DNA from: Jaltomata sinuosa
Lineage: Eukaryota; Streptophyta; Magnoliopsida; Solanales; Solanaceae
Length of the DNA: 64,000 nucleotides
Direction of reading: 5' to 3'
Assembly (NCBI GenBank): GCA_003996215.1
Contig: QJPP01000316.1
Coordinates: 1 to 64,000 of the forward strand
The translations under genes and the position numbers were made by a program. Below the pieces are notes generated by a model. That model saw only the letters and a list, made by a program, of their open reading frames with translations. It made no database searches and was not told where the DNA came from. Shown piece after piece: positions 1-11,300 of this stretch; positions within the stretch are counted from its first letter, which is position 1; every line of letters begins with the position of its first letter.

Positions 1-3000
1 GACGCACATATCACACAAAATCCATGGACTATAACACACGAAAAAACCGAAAAATCCCTATTTCCCGTTCCGGGCCACGTTTGAAATCCTAAAACCCCAC
101 CTTTGCCCCTCCGAACCAACGCGCGCCATTAAATAGGTCCTCGCGGATGCCCACAAAAAATTTTGGCCAAAATACCGCCGGACGCACATATCACACAAAA
201 TCCATGGATTTATAACACACGAAAAAACTGAAAAATCCCTATTTCCCGTTCCGGGCGATGTTTGAAATCCTAAAACCCCACGTTTGCCCCTCCGAACCAA
301 TGCGCGCCATTAAATAGGTCCTCGCAGACGCCCACGAAAAATTTCGGCCAAAATACCGCCGGACGCACATATCACACAAAATCCATGGACTATACATGAA
401 AAAATTAAAAAATCCCTATTTCCCATTCTGGGCCACGTTTGAAATCGAGAAATCCTTCATTTGCCCTTCCAAATCAACGCGTGCCGTTAAATAGGTCATC
501 TCGAACGCCCACAAAAAATATGGTCAAAAAACCATCGGGTGCACATGTCACACAAAATTCATAGACTATATAACACAAGAAAAATGGAAAAATCTCAATT
601 TTCCATTCCCGGCCACGTTTGAGATCAAAAAGGCTAATGTTTGCCCCTCCGAACCAACGTGCGCCATTATATAGGTCGTCACGGACGCCCACAAAAAATT
701 TCACCCAAAAAATCATCGGACGCACATATCACACATAATCCATGGACTATAACACACGAAAAAACAGAAAAATCTCTATTTTCCATTTTGGGCCACGTTT
801 GAAATCGAAAAAGCCTATATTTGCCCCTCCGAATGAACGCGCACCATTAAATAGGTCGTCACGTACGCCCACAAAAATATTTGGTCAAAAAACCACCGAA
901 CGCACATATCACACAAAATCCATGAATTTTATCACACGAAAAAGCAGAAAAAGCACTATTTTTCATTCCGAGCCATGTTAGAAATCGAAAAAACATATGT
1001 TTGCCCCTCCGAATCATCACGCGCTATTTAATAAATTGTCACGGACGCCCACAAAAAAATTCGGCCAAAAAACCACCGGGCGTACGTATCACACAAAATC
1101 CAAGGACTATCACACATGAAAAAATTAAAAAATCCCTATTTCCCATTCTGGGCCACAATTGGAATCGAGAAATCCCTCATTTGCCCCTCCAAACCAACGC
1201 GTGCCGTTAAATAGGTCGTATTGAACACCCACGAAAAATTTGGTCAAAAAACCATCGGGTGCACATGTCACACAAAATTCATAGACTATAACACAAGAAA
1301 AAATGGAAAAATCTCAATTTCCCATTCCGGGCCACGTTTGAAATCAAAAAAGCCAATGTTTGTCCCTCCGAACCAACGCGCGCCATTAAATAGGTCGTCA
1401 CGGACGTCCACAAAAAATTTCAGCCAAAAAATCATCATACGCACATATCACACATAATCCATGGACTATAACACACGAAAAAACAAAAAAATCTCTATTT
1501 TTCGTTCTGGGCCACGTTTGAAATCGAAAAAGCCTACATTTGCCCCTCCGAATGAATGCGCACCATTAAATAGATCGTCACGTACGCCCACAAAAATATT
1601 TGGCCAAAAAACCACTGGATGCACATATCACACAAAATTCATGAATTTTATCACACGAAAAAAGCAGAAAAAGCCCTATTTCTCATTCCGAGCCATGTTA
1701 GAAATCGAAAAAACTTACATTTGCCCCTCTGAATCAGCACACGCTATTTAATAGGTTGTCACGGACGCCCACAAAAAATTTTGGACAAAAAACCACCGGG
1801 CGCACATATCACACAAAATCCATGGACTATCACACATGAAAAAATTAAAAAATCCCTATTTCCCATTCTGGGCCACGTTTGGAATCGAGAAATCCTTCAT
1901 TTGCCCCTCTAAATCAACGCGTGCCGTTAAATAGGTCGTCTCAAACGCCCACAAAAAATTTTGGTCAAAAAACCATCGGGTGCACATGTCACACAAAATT
2001 CATAGACTATAACACAAGAAAAAATAGAAAAATCTCAATTTCCCATTCCGGGCCACGTTTGAAATCAAAAAAGCCAATGTTTGCCCCTCCGAACCAACGC
2101 GCGCCATTAAATAGGTCGTCACGGATGCCCACAAAAAATTTCAGCCAAAAAATCATCGGACGCACATATCACACATAATCCATGGAGTATAACACACGAA
2201 AAAATAGAAAAATCTCTATTTTTCGTTCTGGGCCACGTTTGAAATCGAAAAAACCTACATTTGCCCCTACGAATGACCGCGCACCATTAAATAGGTCGTC
2301 ACATACGCCCACAAAAATATTTGGCCAAAAAACCACCGGACGCACATATCACACAAAATCCATGGACAACACATGAAAAAATGACAAAATAAAAAAAAAT
2401 TCCTATTTTTCATCCCCAGCCACGTTTGAAATTGAAAAAGCCTATATTTGCCCCTCCAAACCAACACGTGCCATTAAATAGGTCGTCACAAAAGCCACAA
2501 AAAATTTCGATCAAAAAATCATCGGGAGCACATATCACACAAAATTCATGGACTATAACACACGAAAAATGAAAAAATCCCTATTTTCGATTCCGAACGA
2601 CGTTTGAAAATGAAAAAGCCTATGTTTGTCCCTCCAAACCAACGCACGCCATTAAATAGGTCGTCACGGACGCCCACGAAAATATTTGGCCAAAAAACCA
2701 TCGGACGCACATATCACACAAAATTCATACACTACACACGAAAAAGCAGAAAAAGCCCTATTTCTCCTTCCGAGCCATGTTTAAAATTGAAAAGGCCTAC
2801 ATTTACCCCTTCGAACCAACACACTCTATTAAATAGGTCGTCACGGACGTCCATGAAAAATTTCGGCCAAAAACCCGTCGAGCGCACATATCACACAAAA
2901 TCCATGGACTATAACACATGAAAAAATGGAAAAATACCTATTTCTCATTCCGGACCACGTTTGAAATCGAAAAAAGCCTTCATTTGCCCCTCCGAACCAA

Positions 3001-5360
3001 TGCGTGCCATTAAATAGGTCGTCTCGGATGCCCATGAAAAATTTCTATTAAAAAACCGTCGGGCGCACATATCACACAAAATTCATAGATTATAACACAC
3101 GAAAAATAAAAAAATCTCAATTTTCCATTCCGGGCCACGTTTAAAATTGAAAAAGCCTACATTTGCCCCTCCGAACCAACGCGCGCCATTAAATAGGTCG
3201 TCACGGACGCCCACAAAAAATTTCAGCCAAAAAACTTTCGGGCGCACATATCACACAAAATCCATGGACTATAACACACGAAAAAATAGAAAAATCCCTA
3301 TTTCCCGTTCTGGGCCACGTTTGAAATTAAAAAAGTCTACGTTTGCCCCTCCGAACTAATGCGCTCCATTAAATAGGTCATCACAGACGTCCACGAAAAA
3401 TTTCGGCCAAAAAATCACTGGGCGCACATATCACGCAAAGTTGATGGACTATAACACACGAAAAAATAGAAAAATCCCTATTTCTCATTTCGGGAAATTA
3501 TTTAAAACTGAAAAAGCCTACATTTTCCCCTCCGAACCAACACACACCACTAAATAGGTCGTCACGGACTCCCACAAAAAATTTTGGTCGAAAAACCCCC
3601 GGGAACACATATCACACAAAATCCATGGACTATAACACACGAAAAAATAGAAAAATTTCTATTTCCCATTCTGAGTCACGTTTGAAATTGAAAAGGCCTA
3701 CATTTTCCCCTCCGAACTAATGCACGCCATTAAATAGGTCGTCATGGACGCCCACGAAAAATTTTGGCCAAAAAACCATCGGGCGCACATATCACACAAA
3801 ATCCATGGTCTATAACACACGAAAAAAATGAAAAAATCTCTATTTACCGTTCCAGACCACGTTTGAAATCAAAAAAGCCTATGTTTGCTCCTCCGAACCA
3901 ATGTGTGCCATTAAATAGGCCGTCCTGGACGCCCACGAAAAAGTTAGGCCAAAAAATCACCGGGCGCACATATCACACAAAATCCATGGACTATAACACA
4001 GGAAAAAATAGAAAAATCCCTATTTATAGTTCCGGGCCACGTTTGAAATTGAAAAAGCCTATGTTTGACCTTTCGAACCAACGCACGCTATTAAATAGGT
4101 CATCACGGACATTCACAAAAAAATTTGGCCAAAAAATCGTCGGGCGCACATATCACACAAAATCCATGGACTATAACCACGAAAAAAACAGAAAATCCCT
4201 ATTTTTCGTTCGGGGCCACGTTAGAAATTGAAAAAGCTTATGTTTGCCCCTCTGAACTAACGCGCTCCATTAAATAGGTCGTCATGGACGCCCACAAAAA
4301 TTTTGGCCAACAAATCATCGGGTGCACATATCACACAAACTCCATGGACTACAACACACGAAAAAATAGAAAAATCTCTATTTCCCGTTCTAGACCACGT
4401 TTGAAATCGAAAAAAGCCTATGTTTGCCCCTCTGAATCAACGCGCATCATTAAATAGGTTTTCACGGACGCCCACAAAAAATTTTGGCCAAAAAATCATC
4501 GGGCGCACATATCACACAAAATCCATGGACTATATAACACACGAAAAATGGAAAAATTTCTATTTCCTGTTTCGGGCCTTGTTTGAAATTGAAAAAATGT
4601 TACGTTTGCCCCTCTGAATCAACGCGCGCCATTAAATAGGTCGTCACGGACGCCCACAAAAAATTTCGATCAAAAAATCACCGGTCGCACATATCACCCA
4701 AAATTCATGGACTATAACACACGAAAAAATAGAAAAATCCTTATTTTCTATTTTTGGCCACGTTTGAAATTGAAAAAGCCTACATTTGCCCCTCCGAATC
4801 AACGTACGTCATTAAATAGATCGTCACAGACGCCCACTAAAAATTTTGGCCAAAAAATTATTGGGCGTACATATATATCACACAAAATCCATGGACTATA
4901 TAACACACAAAAAATAGAAAAATTCCTATTTCCCGTTCTGGGCTACGTTTGAAATCAAAAAAGCCTACTTTTACCCTTCCGAACCAATATCCGCCATTAA
5001 ATAGGTCATCACGAACGCCCACGGATAATTTCAGCCAAAAAATCATTGGACGCACATATCACACAAAATCCATGGACTATAACACACGAAAAAAATAAAA
5101 AAATCCCTATTTACCGTTTCGGGTCACGTTTCAAATTGAAAAGGCCTACGTTTTCCCCTCCGAACCAACTCACACCATTAAATAGGTCGTCACGGACGTC
5201 CACAAAAAAATTCGACCAAAAAACGTTGGACGCATATATCACACAAAATCCATGGACTATAACATATGAAAAAATAGAAAAATTCTTATTTCCCGTTTCG
5301 GACCTCGTTTGAAATCGAAAAAGCATATGTTTGCCCCTCCGAACCAACGCGCGCCATTAC
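1..5360. repeat. 180-bp tandem satellite array (about 30 units)
   Basis: A unit starting near 'cgcacatatcacacaaaatc' recurs every 180 bases from the window start to about 5358, so roughly 30 head-to-tail units are visible and the array continues to the left. Units contain conserved blocks such as 'ccattaaataggtcgtc' and 'gggccacgtttgaaat'. The unit length is a multiple of three, so accidental reading frames stay open across units on both strands; these are not genes. Satellites of this length are common in Solanaceae subtelomeric and interstitial heterochromatin. Which named family this is was not determined. The array ends abruptly in the middle of a unit, next to a LINE/SINE tail. Confidence 0.96.
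361..2340. repeat. 720-bp higher-order repeat inside the satellite
   Basis: Within the 180-bp array, four unit types (A-B-C-D) recur in fixed order every 720 bases. A units start near 361, 1081 and 1801 and share 'cacatgaaaaaattaaaaaa'-type wording. B units start near 541, 1261 and 1981 and share 'tgcacatgtcacacaaaatt'. C units start near 721, 1441 and 2161. D units start near 901 and 1621 and share 'catgaattttatcacacgaa'. The pattern breaks at about 2341. Neighbouring units differ more than units 720 bases apart, which is what defines higher-order structure. Confidence 0.85.
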
Positions 5361-5372
5361 TACTTGCGGTTG

Positions 5373-5500
5373 CTAATGCACTTGAGCCAAGGGTCTATCG
5401 GAACAGTCTCTCTACCTTCACTAAGTAGGGATAAAGTTGTTTATACATCATCCTCCCCAAACCTCACTTATGGAATTACACTGAGTATATTGAGCCTAAC
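5373..5500 (+). mobile_element. LINE/SINE 3' tail fragment at satellite border
   Basis: The stretch reads like the 3' end of the RTE LINE at 16250-19476: 'gggtctatcgg', 'ctctctaccttca', 'cctccccaaacctcac' and 'attacactgagtata' appear in the same order. The 5' part is missing, as is usual for truncated LINE or LINE-dependent SINE copies. It sits directly at the right edge of the satellite and may mark the insertion or breakage point. Confidence 0.7.
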
Positions 5501-5504
5501 CAAC

Positions 5505-5790
5505 TCCAAAATTAGCTTAAGAGGCAGGATCGTCCAAGATCATATAAAGAGATCAGTTATCCCTTTTCGTTCTCTAGGACTTTTCAACACCCTACCTCAT
5601 GCCCAAGCTTGAACATCTGAAGCATGAACAATTTAATATAAAGACCCAATATCGATAAATAATAATTGGGATGGATCCTACTCTGATACAATATTAAATA
5701 ATATATCTTGGGTCTAACTTAAAATCATAAGCTACTCAAGAGCAAAAAATTATCTAATACCATACAAGGAGATCGTCCATCCTTTTCTCA
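5505..5790 (+). repeat. Dispersed repeat, copy also near 38.9 kb
   Basis: This stretch shares an ordered set of phrases with 38870-39140: a 'caacaccc' block, 'cccaag' followed by 'catctg' or 'aactgg', 'ctgatac', and 'aaggaga'. Both copies are in the same orientation and strongly diverged. It is probably part of an old LTR-type element, but no ends are visible. Bases 5790-5990 hold only AT-rich DNA without a gene. Confidence 0.45.
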
Positions 5791-5989
5791 TCAGACGTGG
5801 ATCTCTGCAACATTATTATGTGTAGTTTCAATTAACACACACTTGCTTTAGTCTATTCAAGTGGACCTTACAAAATGCATTGAGTCAGAAGAGGACTCGT
5901 ACTACTTGATGTGGAAAAAGGAAAAAATAAAAATAAAATTCATAATAGCGTTAAATGTAGGATGTTTTCGGTATGAAGGAAAATATTTG

Positions 5990-6265
5990 TATATAATATG
6001 GACAAATAATATCGGAGGTGGGGCGCGATGGTGGGCGATGGGGAGCTACAGAGATGGGGTGAAGATGAGGTGTATTGAAGGGTGGGTAGGATACAATCAA
6101 TATGAAACGGCACTTGTAGGGCTTGTTATCCTTACTTCCATTAGGAAAGTCATGTTCTCATTTTTAAGGGATTCGTTTTCCTAAAAAAATGTTTCCCAAG
6201 AATTCTAACCAGTCAAACATGAGAAAATCAAAAAATATTTTCCTCTATACCGAACACACCCATAA
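5990..6265. repeat. Dispersed repeat flanking the C2 gene (copy 1)
   Basis: Phrases such as 'cttgtagggcttgttatcct', 'ttaggaaagtcatgttctca', 'ttcccaagaattctaaccag' and 'cgaacacacccata' recur in diverged form at 7655-7925. An open frame of 107 codons across the first part is a by-product of the repeat. No terminal repeats or target duplication could be placed. Confidence 0.5.
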
Positions 6266-6449
6266 TTGTGACTTCTTTGACCATAAAATTGTCTATCGTA
6301 CTAATAATGCCAATTTTTTCAACACTTGCTCGTCAACTTGTCGATCATATCATCCACGTGAATTAATTTTCTACGTTGACTCAATCAACAAAGCTAGCTC
6401 CGCCCCTGCTTGTGGTCCTCGATCATCTTGGAATGTGTAAGTAAGGATC

Positions 6450-6456
6450 TATAAAT
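6450..6456 (+). promoter_or_regulatory. Possible TATA box of the C2 gene
   Basis: TATAAAT lies 62 bases before the ATG at 6518. Position and wording fit a plant core promoter with a short leader, but AT-rich DNA makes such matches common. Confidence 0.4.
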
Positions 6457-6517
6457 TGATAACTTAAGTCCATATTTTTTCATACATCTTAAAAAATTGC
6501 TTCATGAACCTCATAAT

Positions 6518-6961
6518 ATGGAAGCAAGATATTTCTATTTTACCGTCCATTCCGCTAGCAACCTCGTAGATGTTCGAAAATTAGGGGAAATGAAAGTTTA
6601 CGCAAAGGTTTCAATAGCAGGAAAGAGCAAGTACACAAAAGCGGATCTTGTGAACAAGACGAATCCTAAGTGGAATACCACACTTTGCTTCATCGTTCCC
6701 GAGGAAGACATCGTACGAGAGGATGTTCCTGCTGTCATTGAGTTGTTTTGCCAAAGGAGTCTCTCACACGACAAGTATGTTGGCGAGTTAAACCTCACTC
6801 TACGTCCTTTTTATATAGGAGAGTGTATTTTGTCGGTGCATAGGAATGATTCGAATCAGAGCAAACGTTTTGGGACTTTGAAGTTTTCGCATGAATTAGG
6901 AGATAAAGTACTCGTCGTAGTTTCAGACTCATCGTCATCATCGGAAGATTCCAACGCATAA
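6518..6961 (+). CDS. Small C2-domain protein (SRC2-like)
   Basis: An uninterrupted 147-residue protein in one exon. Residues 4-110 read as a C2 domain: a first strand 'YFYFTVHSASNL', a type-II-like 'MKVYAKVSI' strand, the conserved 'TNPKWNTTLCF' block, and 'DKYVGELNLTLRPF'. This resembles plant SRC2 and small C2 proteins, which bind membranes, sometimes with calcium, in stress or defence signalling. The C terminus is short and acidic/serine-rich ('SDSSSSSEDSNA'), without the Gly/Pro/Tyr-rich tail and membrane anchor of longer SRC2 proteins. Few acidic residues occupy the usual calcium positions, so calcium binding is uncertain. The start was set at ATG 6518; the open frame extends upstream only from a TTG codon. 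It is flanked by two copies of a dispersed repeat. Function beyond the domain is not known. Confidence 0.85.
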   Translation: MEARYFYFTVHSASNLVDVRKLGEMKVYAKVSIAGKSKYTKADLVNKTNPKWNTTLCFIVPEEDIVREDVPAVIELFCQRSLSHDKYVGELNLTLRPFYIGECILSVHRNDSNQSKRFGTLKFSHELGDKVLVVVSDSSSSSEDSNA

Positions 6962-7390
6962 ACGAATCATACGTAGTTTTAAATTTTCAAGTATAATGTG
7001 TTGCGTCGTACAAATTACAATTTCTATAATTTCTCTTAGTATGAAGAAAGTATCCTTTTATTTTTCTTCTATATATAAATTGTTCTCAAGGGTTTGATTA
7101 CTTTTTTTAAGTTTAATTTATTTGTATCGAATTAATTCTTATTATTATAATGACGATATGATATGAATTAAAATGAGGAAATGGGAATTCATATTGATGA
7201 TCTTAACTATTTGGGACTGAGGCGTAATTATTGTGTTTGTGTTAATTTTAATCTGAATTAGAGCTAGAGTATGTGTGGGAGCTACAAGTTTTTGATTCAT
7301 AGCTACATCAAAAGAGTTGGTATTCTTTGACATAATTCAGTTATGAGCCTAAAGTTTGGTCGATTGAAAATAATAAAATTTAAAAATATT
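6962..7390. other. AT-rich 3' flank of the C2 gene
   Basis: Contains the presumed 3' untranslated region and AT-rich spacer. No conserved open frame, RNA gene or repeat end was recognised. Confidence 0.5.
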
Positions 7391-7394
7391 TGTA

Positions 7395-7640
7395 CATATT
7401 ATATTTGTTTTAATTTATTTGTCCTATTTACTTTTTTAGTCTATTCAAAAAAACGTCTCCTTCCTTTTTTAGCAACTCTTTAGTTTCAACGTTTCACATG
7501 ACATGTTTAAGACCACAAGATTAAAAGACATTCTGATACATTCTATATATATTTTCTTTAAGACCACAAGATTCAAAATTTTTTTTTTACTTTTTTAAAC
7601 TTCATACCAAGTCAAAATAAGACAAACAAATTGAAATGGA
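7395..7640 (+). mobile_element. Stowaway-like MITE, family A (degenerate)
   Basis: Shares long blocks with the intact copy at 55281-55520: 'tttttagcaactct', 'tttcacatgacatgtttaag', 'accacaagatt', 'cattctgataca' and a closing 'aaacaaattgaaa'. The outermost 'ctccct' ends are eroded here. Related copies in the opposite orientation lie at 28710-28970 and 29300-29545. Confidence 0.7.
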
Positions 7641-7654
7641 TCTAAGCCAATACT

Positions 7655-7925
7655 ATGGGAAGTAAGAGGAGAGAGGTAGAGGTATGTAGGGGCTACATCG
7701 GGTGGGTGTGGTGATTTGGTGCGTTGGAGGCTACGAAGGACACAATGTGGAATGCCTTGTAAAACTTATTTTTCTACTTCTACTAGAGGAGTCATTTTTT
7801 CTCATTTTTTAGGAACTTGTTTTCCAACAGAAAATATTTTTCAAAAATTTCAACCAATCGAACATAAGAAAAGTAAAAAAAAACATTTTCTAAAAAATAT
7901 TCTAATAAAGTGTTTTCGATAAATT
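7655..7925. repeat. Dispersed repeat flanking the C2 gene (copy 2)
   Basis: Diverged copy of 5990-6265: 'tttctcattttttaggaact', 'cttgttttcc', 'tttcaaccaatcgaacataa' and 'aaaacattttctaaaaaata' recur in the same order. The 68-codon frame here is not considered a gene. Confidence 0.5.
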
Positions 7926-8335
7926 CTCAGTTCAAATAAAACATATCAATAATCAAGTATCTATATAAAGCAATACAACAATGAAGAATTCATACTGAAA
8001 ATAATGGAGAAATAGAATAATAGCAACAACAAATAATATGATTACTATACCAAAGACAATAAAATCAAAGAATAAAATAGTATAGAAAAGTAATAAAAAC
8101 AATACTAATTAAAAAAACTAAACAATATAATATTCAATCAAATATCGTTACATAAATTGAGCCGAAGAGAGTAATAAAGAAATTGTTCATTTTTGTACAA
8201 CAAAGAGTATTAAAATATCAAACAAGATGACAAAACAACAATATAGTGTAAATGACTTTTTTTTTCTGAAACCCTACGAAAATTCATAATTTGTGTCACA
8301 ACCTCTGTCCTTCGGGTGAGCACGTATTAATATAG

Positions 8336-11300
8336 TTAATTCACTTTTGACTTCTTAGCAGCAACTTCTTTTGCCTTTTGTTCAAAAAGGGTTCCATCAT
8401 AAACATTTCTTACTGCTTCTTTAGTCAATATACCATCTTTGTTTTTTCCCACATCAAATAGAATCCTCCAATCTGTTATAGCATTAAGCCTACATACACC
8501 AAAATAAATAAATCAATTATATGATTAACCAATACTTTAATTACCATGGAATTTAATTTTCTCCCTTAAAAGGAGAAATTAAATGGCAAATATATCAATA
8601 ATTTCTTAAATTTGTCGCGATTCATTTAGACGTTCAAATTAGGACATGTTTCAATTAAGTATTTAAACACGTGATAAAATATATTTTTATTACACTTTCA
8701 GTAAATTAAATTTTGAAAAAACTTATGCACGTATTTTCAAGCATTCATTACATAAATAAGTTAATCAGATAAAATTTACACCTCTTTTAATTGTACACAT
8801 GATCAACCTCAATTAGAACAGTCGTGCAGTTTTACAACTTATTATTGAGGCTAATGCGTATAACTATAGAAGGTGACACATTTATGTGGTTAACATATCT
8901 ATATAATGAACGTTTGAGAATACATACAGAAGATTTTTCAAAATTTGAGTTCGAAAAAGTCTGATAGAAACACTTTATCATGTATACATACGCTCAATTC
9001 AAACAAACCGTAATTTGAATATCTAAATAAAATCTTCTAACAGACCGTAATGAAAATATATATCACTTCAAATAAAAGAATTAAAACCAAAAATAAAAAG
9101 AAGTATAAATAGTACCATCCAAAGTAGTCTTTAGGTTCTCTATTTTTCTTGAGCAATTCATCCACTTCCTCTGATGTTAAGGACTCTGAATTCTTATGTG
9201 CATATTTCTTGAAAATCTCCTCAAATTTCTCTGGCACAAACCTTCACAAGCAGGAAAAACATTTAATAATGATCGAAAAATAAATGAATTTCTTATTTAT
9301 TTTTTATATTTTACAAGTGTTGGGTAATTACGTTAATATCTTATCAAGACTTATGAGGGAATGGGGTAGGTCGGATCGAAATCATGATTGAACATGACAT
9401 GTATTTGATTATTATTAAAAAATTATTATTTTTTCACAGAAAAATGTTCATTGACTATTTTCATGATTGAATCGATGGGAAAAGGAAAATATGTAATGTT
9501 TTTGAGAAAATGACAAAAATGATCTCTTATCTTTGAGTGTAAGTTCAAAATAGTCTCTTAAATATGTATTTACCAGTTTTAGTCCTTTAAGTTTATCATA
9601 AGTTAACAAGAATGACCCTAAAATATGCACATAACAGATTTGGTCCTTCAAGTTTCTCAAAAGTTAACATTTTTAATCTCTGCCAAAATATTCATCGAAT
9701 TATATCTATGAAATTTGACGAGAAGTATGAATTTTTTTTTTAATTATAATACTAAGATAGTCACATTTAATCCTAAATTATGCAACACGAAAAATTAGAA
9801 GACACTAACAAAATATTTAAAAAATAAGCAAAAATTACACCTCAAAAAATTATACCAGACTTTAAAAATAGCAGAAACTTTTTAAAAATTCACTACTAAA
9901 ACAAGAGAAATTCCAACAGACAAAAACCGAGGGAAACTATTGAAAAGCCAATGATTTTTCTAAAATTTATTTTACGAAAATTGATGGACGGATCTATCGA
10001 TTTTTCCTATGCAAAAGTGCGTGTAAACTATAAATTTTGTAAGGAAAAACCTACGGATTTAGTTAATTTAGCGTAATAACTATGATTATTTCTTATTTTT
10101 GAAAACAAAATAGAGGAGTCCATCAGTTTATTTTATGAAACTCGATGGACGGATATTGTTTTTTAAAGCGTTAAACTATAGTTGAAGAGTATAAATAAAA
10201 ATAATAAAAATATTTATTTTATATTGATATTTAAATAAAAATTGAGATTAGTATATTTACCTAGACAATAGAATCCTCGATTTTTGTGTTTCGAAGTACT
10301 ATTTTCGATATTATAAAATTTATCAATTTTTCTCGATTTTGCCCTGACAGACGTCCGTTGATTTTTTCTCTTAGTATTTTTCATTTTTTAGTAGGGTGTA
10401 TTTCTAAATGTGATTTCTAGTTAATTTTTTTTATAGTTCTCGTTAAATTTAATAGATAGAGTTCGATGAGTATTTTGCTAGAGACTAAAAGTGTTAACTT
10501 TTGGCAAACTTGAAGGACCAAAACTGTTAAGTGCATATTTAAGGGACCATTTTTATTATCTTGTGGTAAACTTAAAGGACCAAAATTGATAAGTGCATAC
10601 TTAAGGGACTACTTTGAACCTACTCTCAAATATAAGGGACCATTTTTGTCATTTTCTCTAATGTTTTCACATGAAAAAAGTAGAAAGTTTCTCACTACTT
10701 CAGTGAAAATTTGTTTCCTACCATGTATTTTTCTGGTGAGCTGATTTGATAAAAAATGAGTAGAAATTTTTTATACTATAGCACAAATTTTTCACTGGTT
10801 CGTAGTGATTTTTTTTTTGCTTCTAGTAGTGAATAAGCTTAGAGCCTGTTTGGATAGGCTTATTTTAAGCTGCTTTTTTTAAGTTGGAAATTCCAGCTTT
10901 TAACTTTTAGTTTTTTTTGTTGCTATTTTAGCTTAAAATTAAGTGTCCAGAAGCATTTTTTTTACTTACCCAAATACTATAAAATAGCTTAAAAGCTATT
11001 TTAACTTAAAAAACACTTAAAATAAGCCAATCCAAACAGGCTCTTAGTTAAGAAATAAAATTGTGTTTATACTATCAACTATGACTTTTGACATGATAGT
11101 AAACACTTGATCCTAACAATAAGCTAACAGAAAAAATTATTCGAAGGGCATATATAATCTGGATAAATACTAAAAATTATGGAGGTGGAATTACAGGGGC
11201 AAAGACGGGATCAAAATATAATTTAATGAGTTTAACTTTTAGGTTTTTGTCACTGAACCTCTTAAACTTTTAAAATTATAAATTCAAGATTTAATATATG

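Noticed and set aside
58..5347. Many open frames of 60-155 codons on both strands
   Set aside because: They follow the 180-bp satellite, whose length is a multiple of three. The same peptide wording recurs unit by unit with no coding-type conservation.
1..5360. CRISPR-like array
   Set aside because: The units are contiguous 180-mers without unique spacers, in a plant nuclear context; the 36-bp array also has no spacers.
5861..6184. 107-codon frame before the C2 gene
   Set aside because: Most of it overlaps a dispersed repeat that recurs at 7655-7925.
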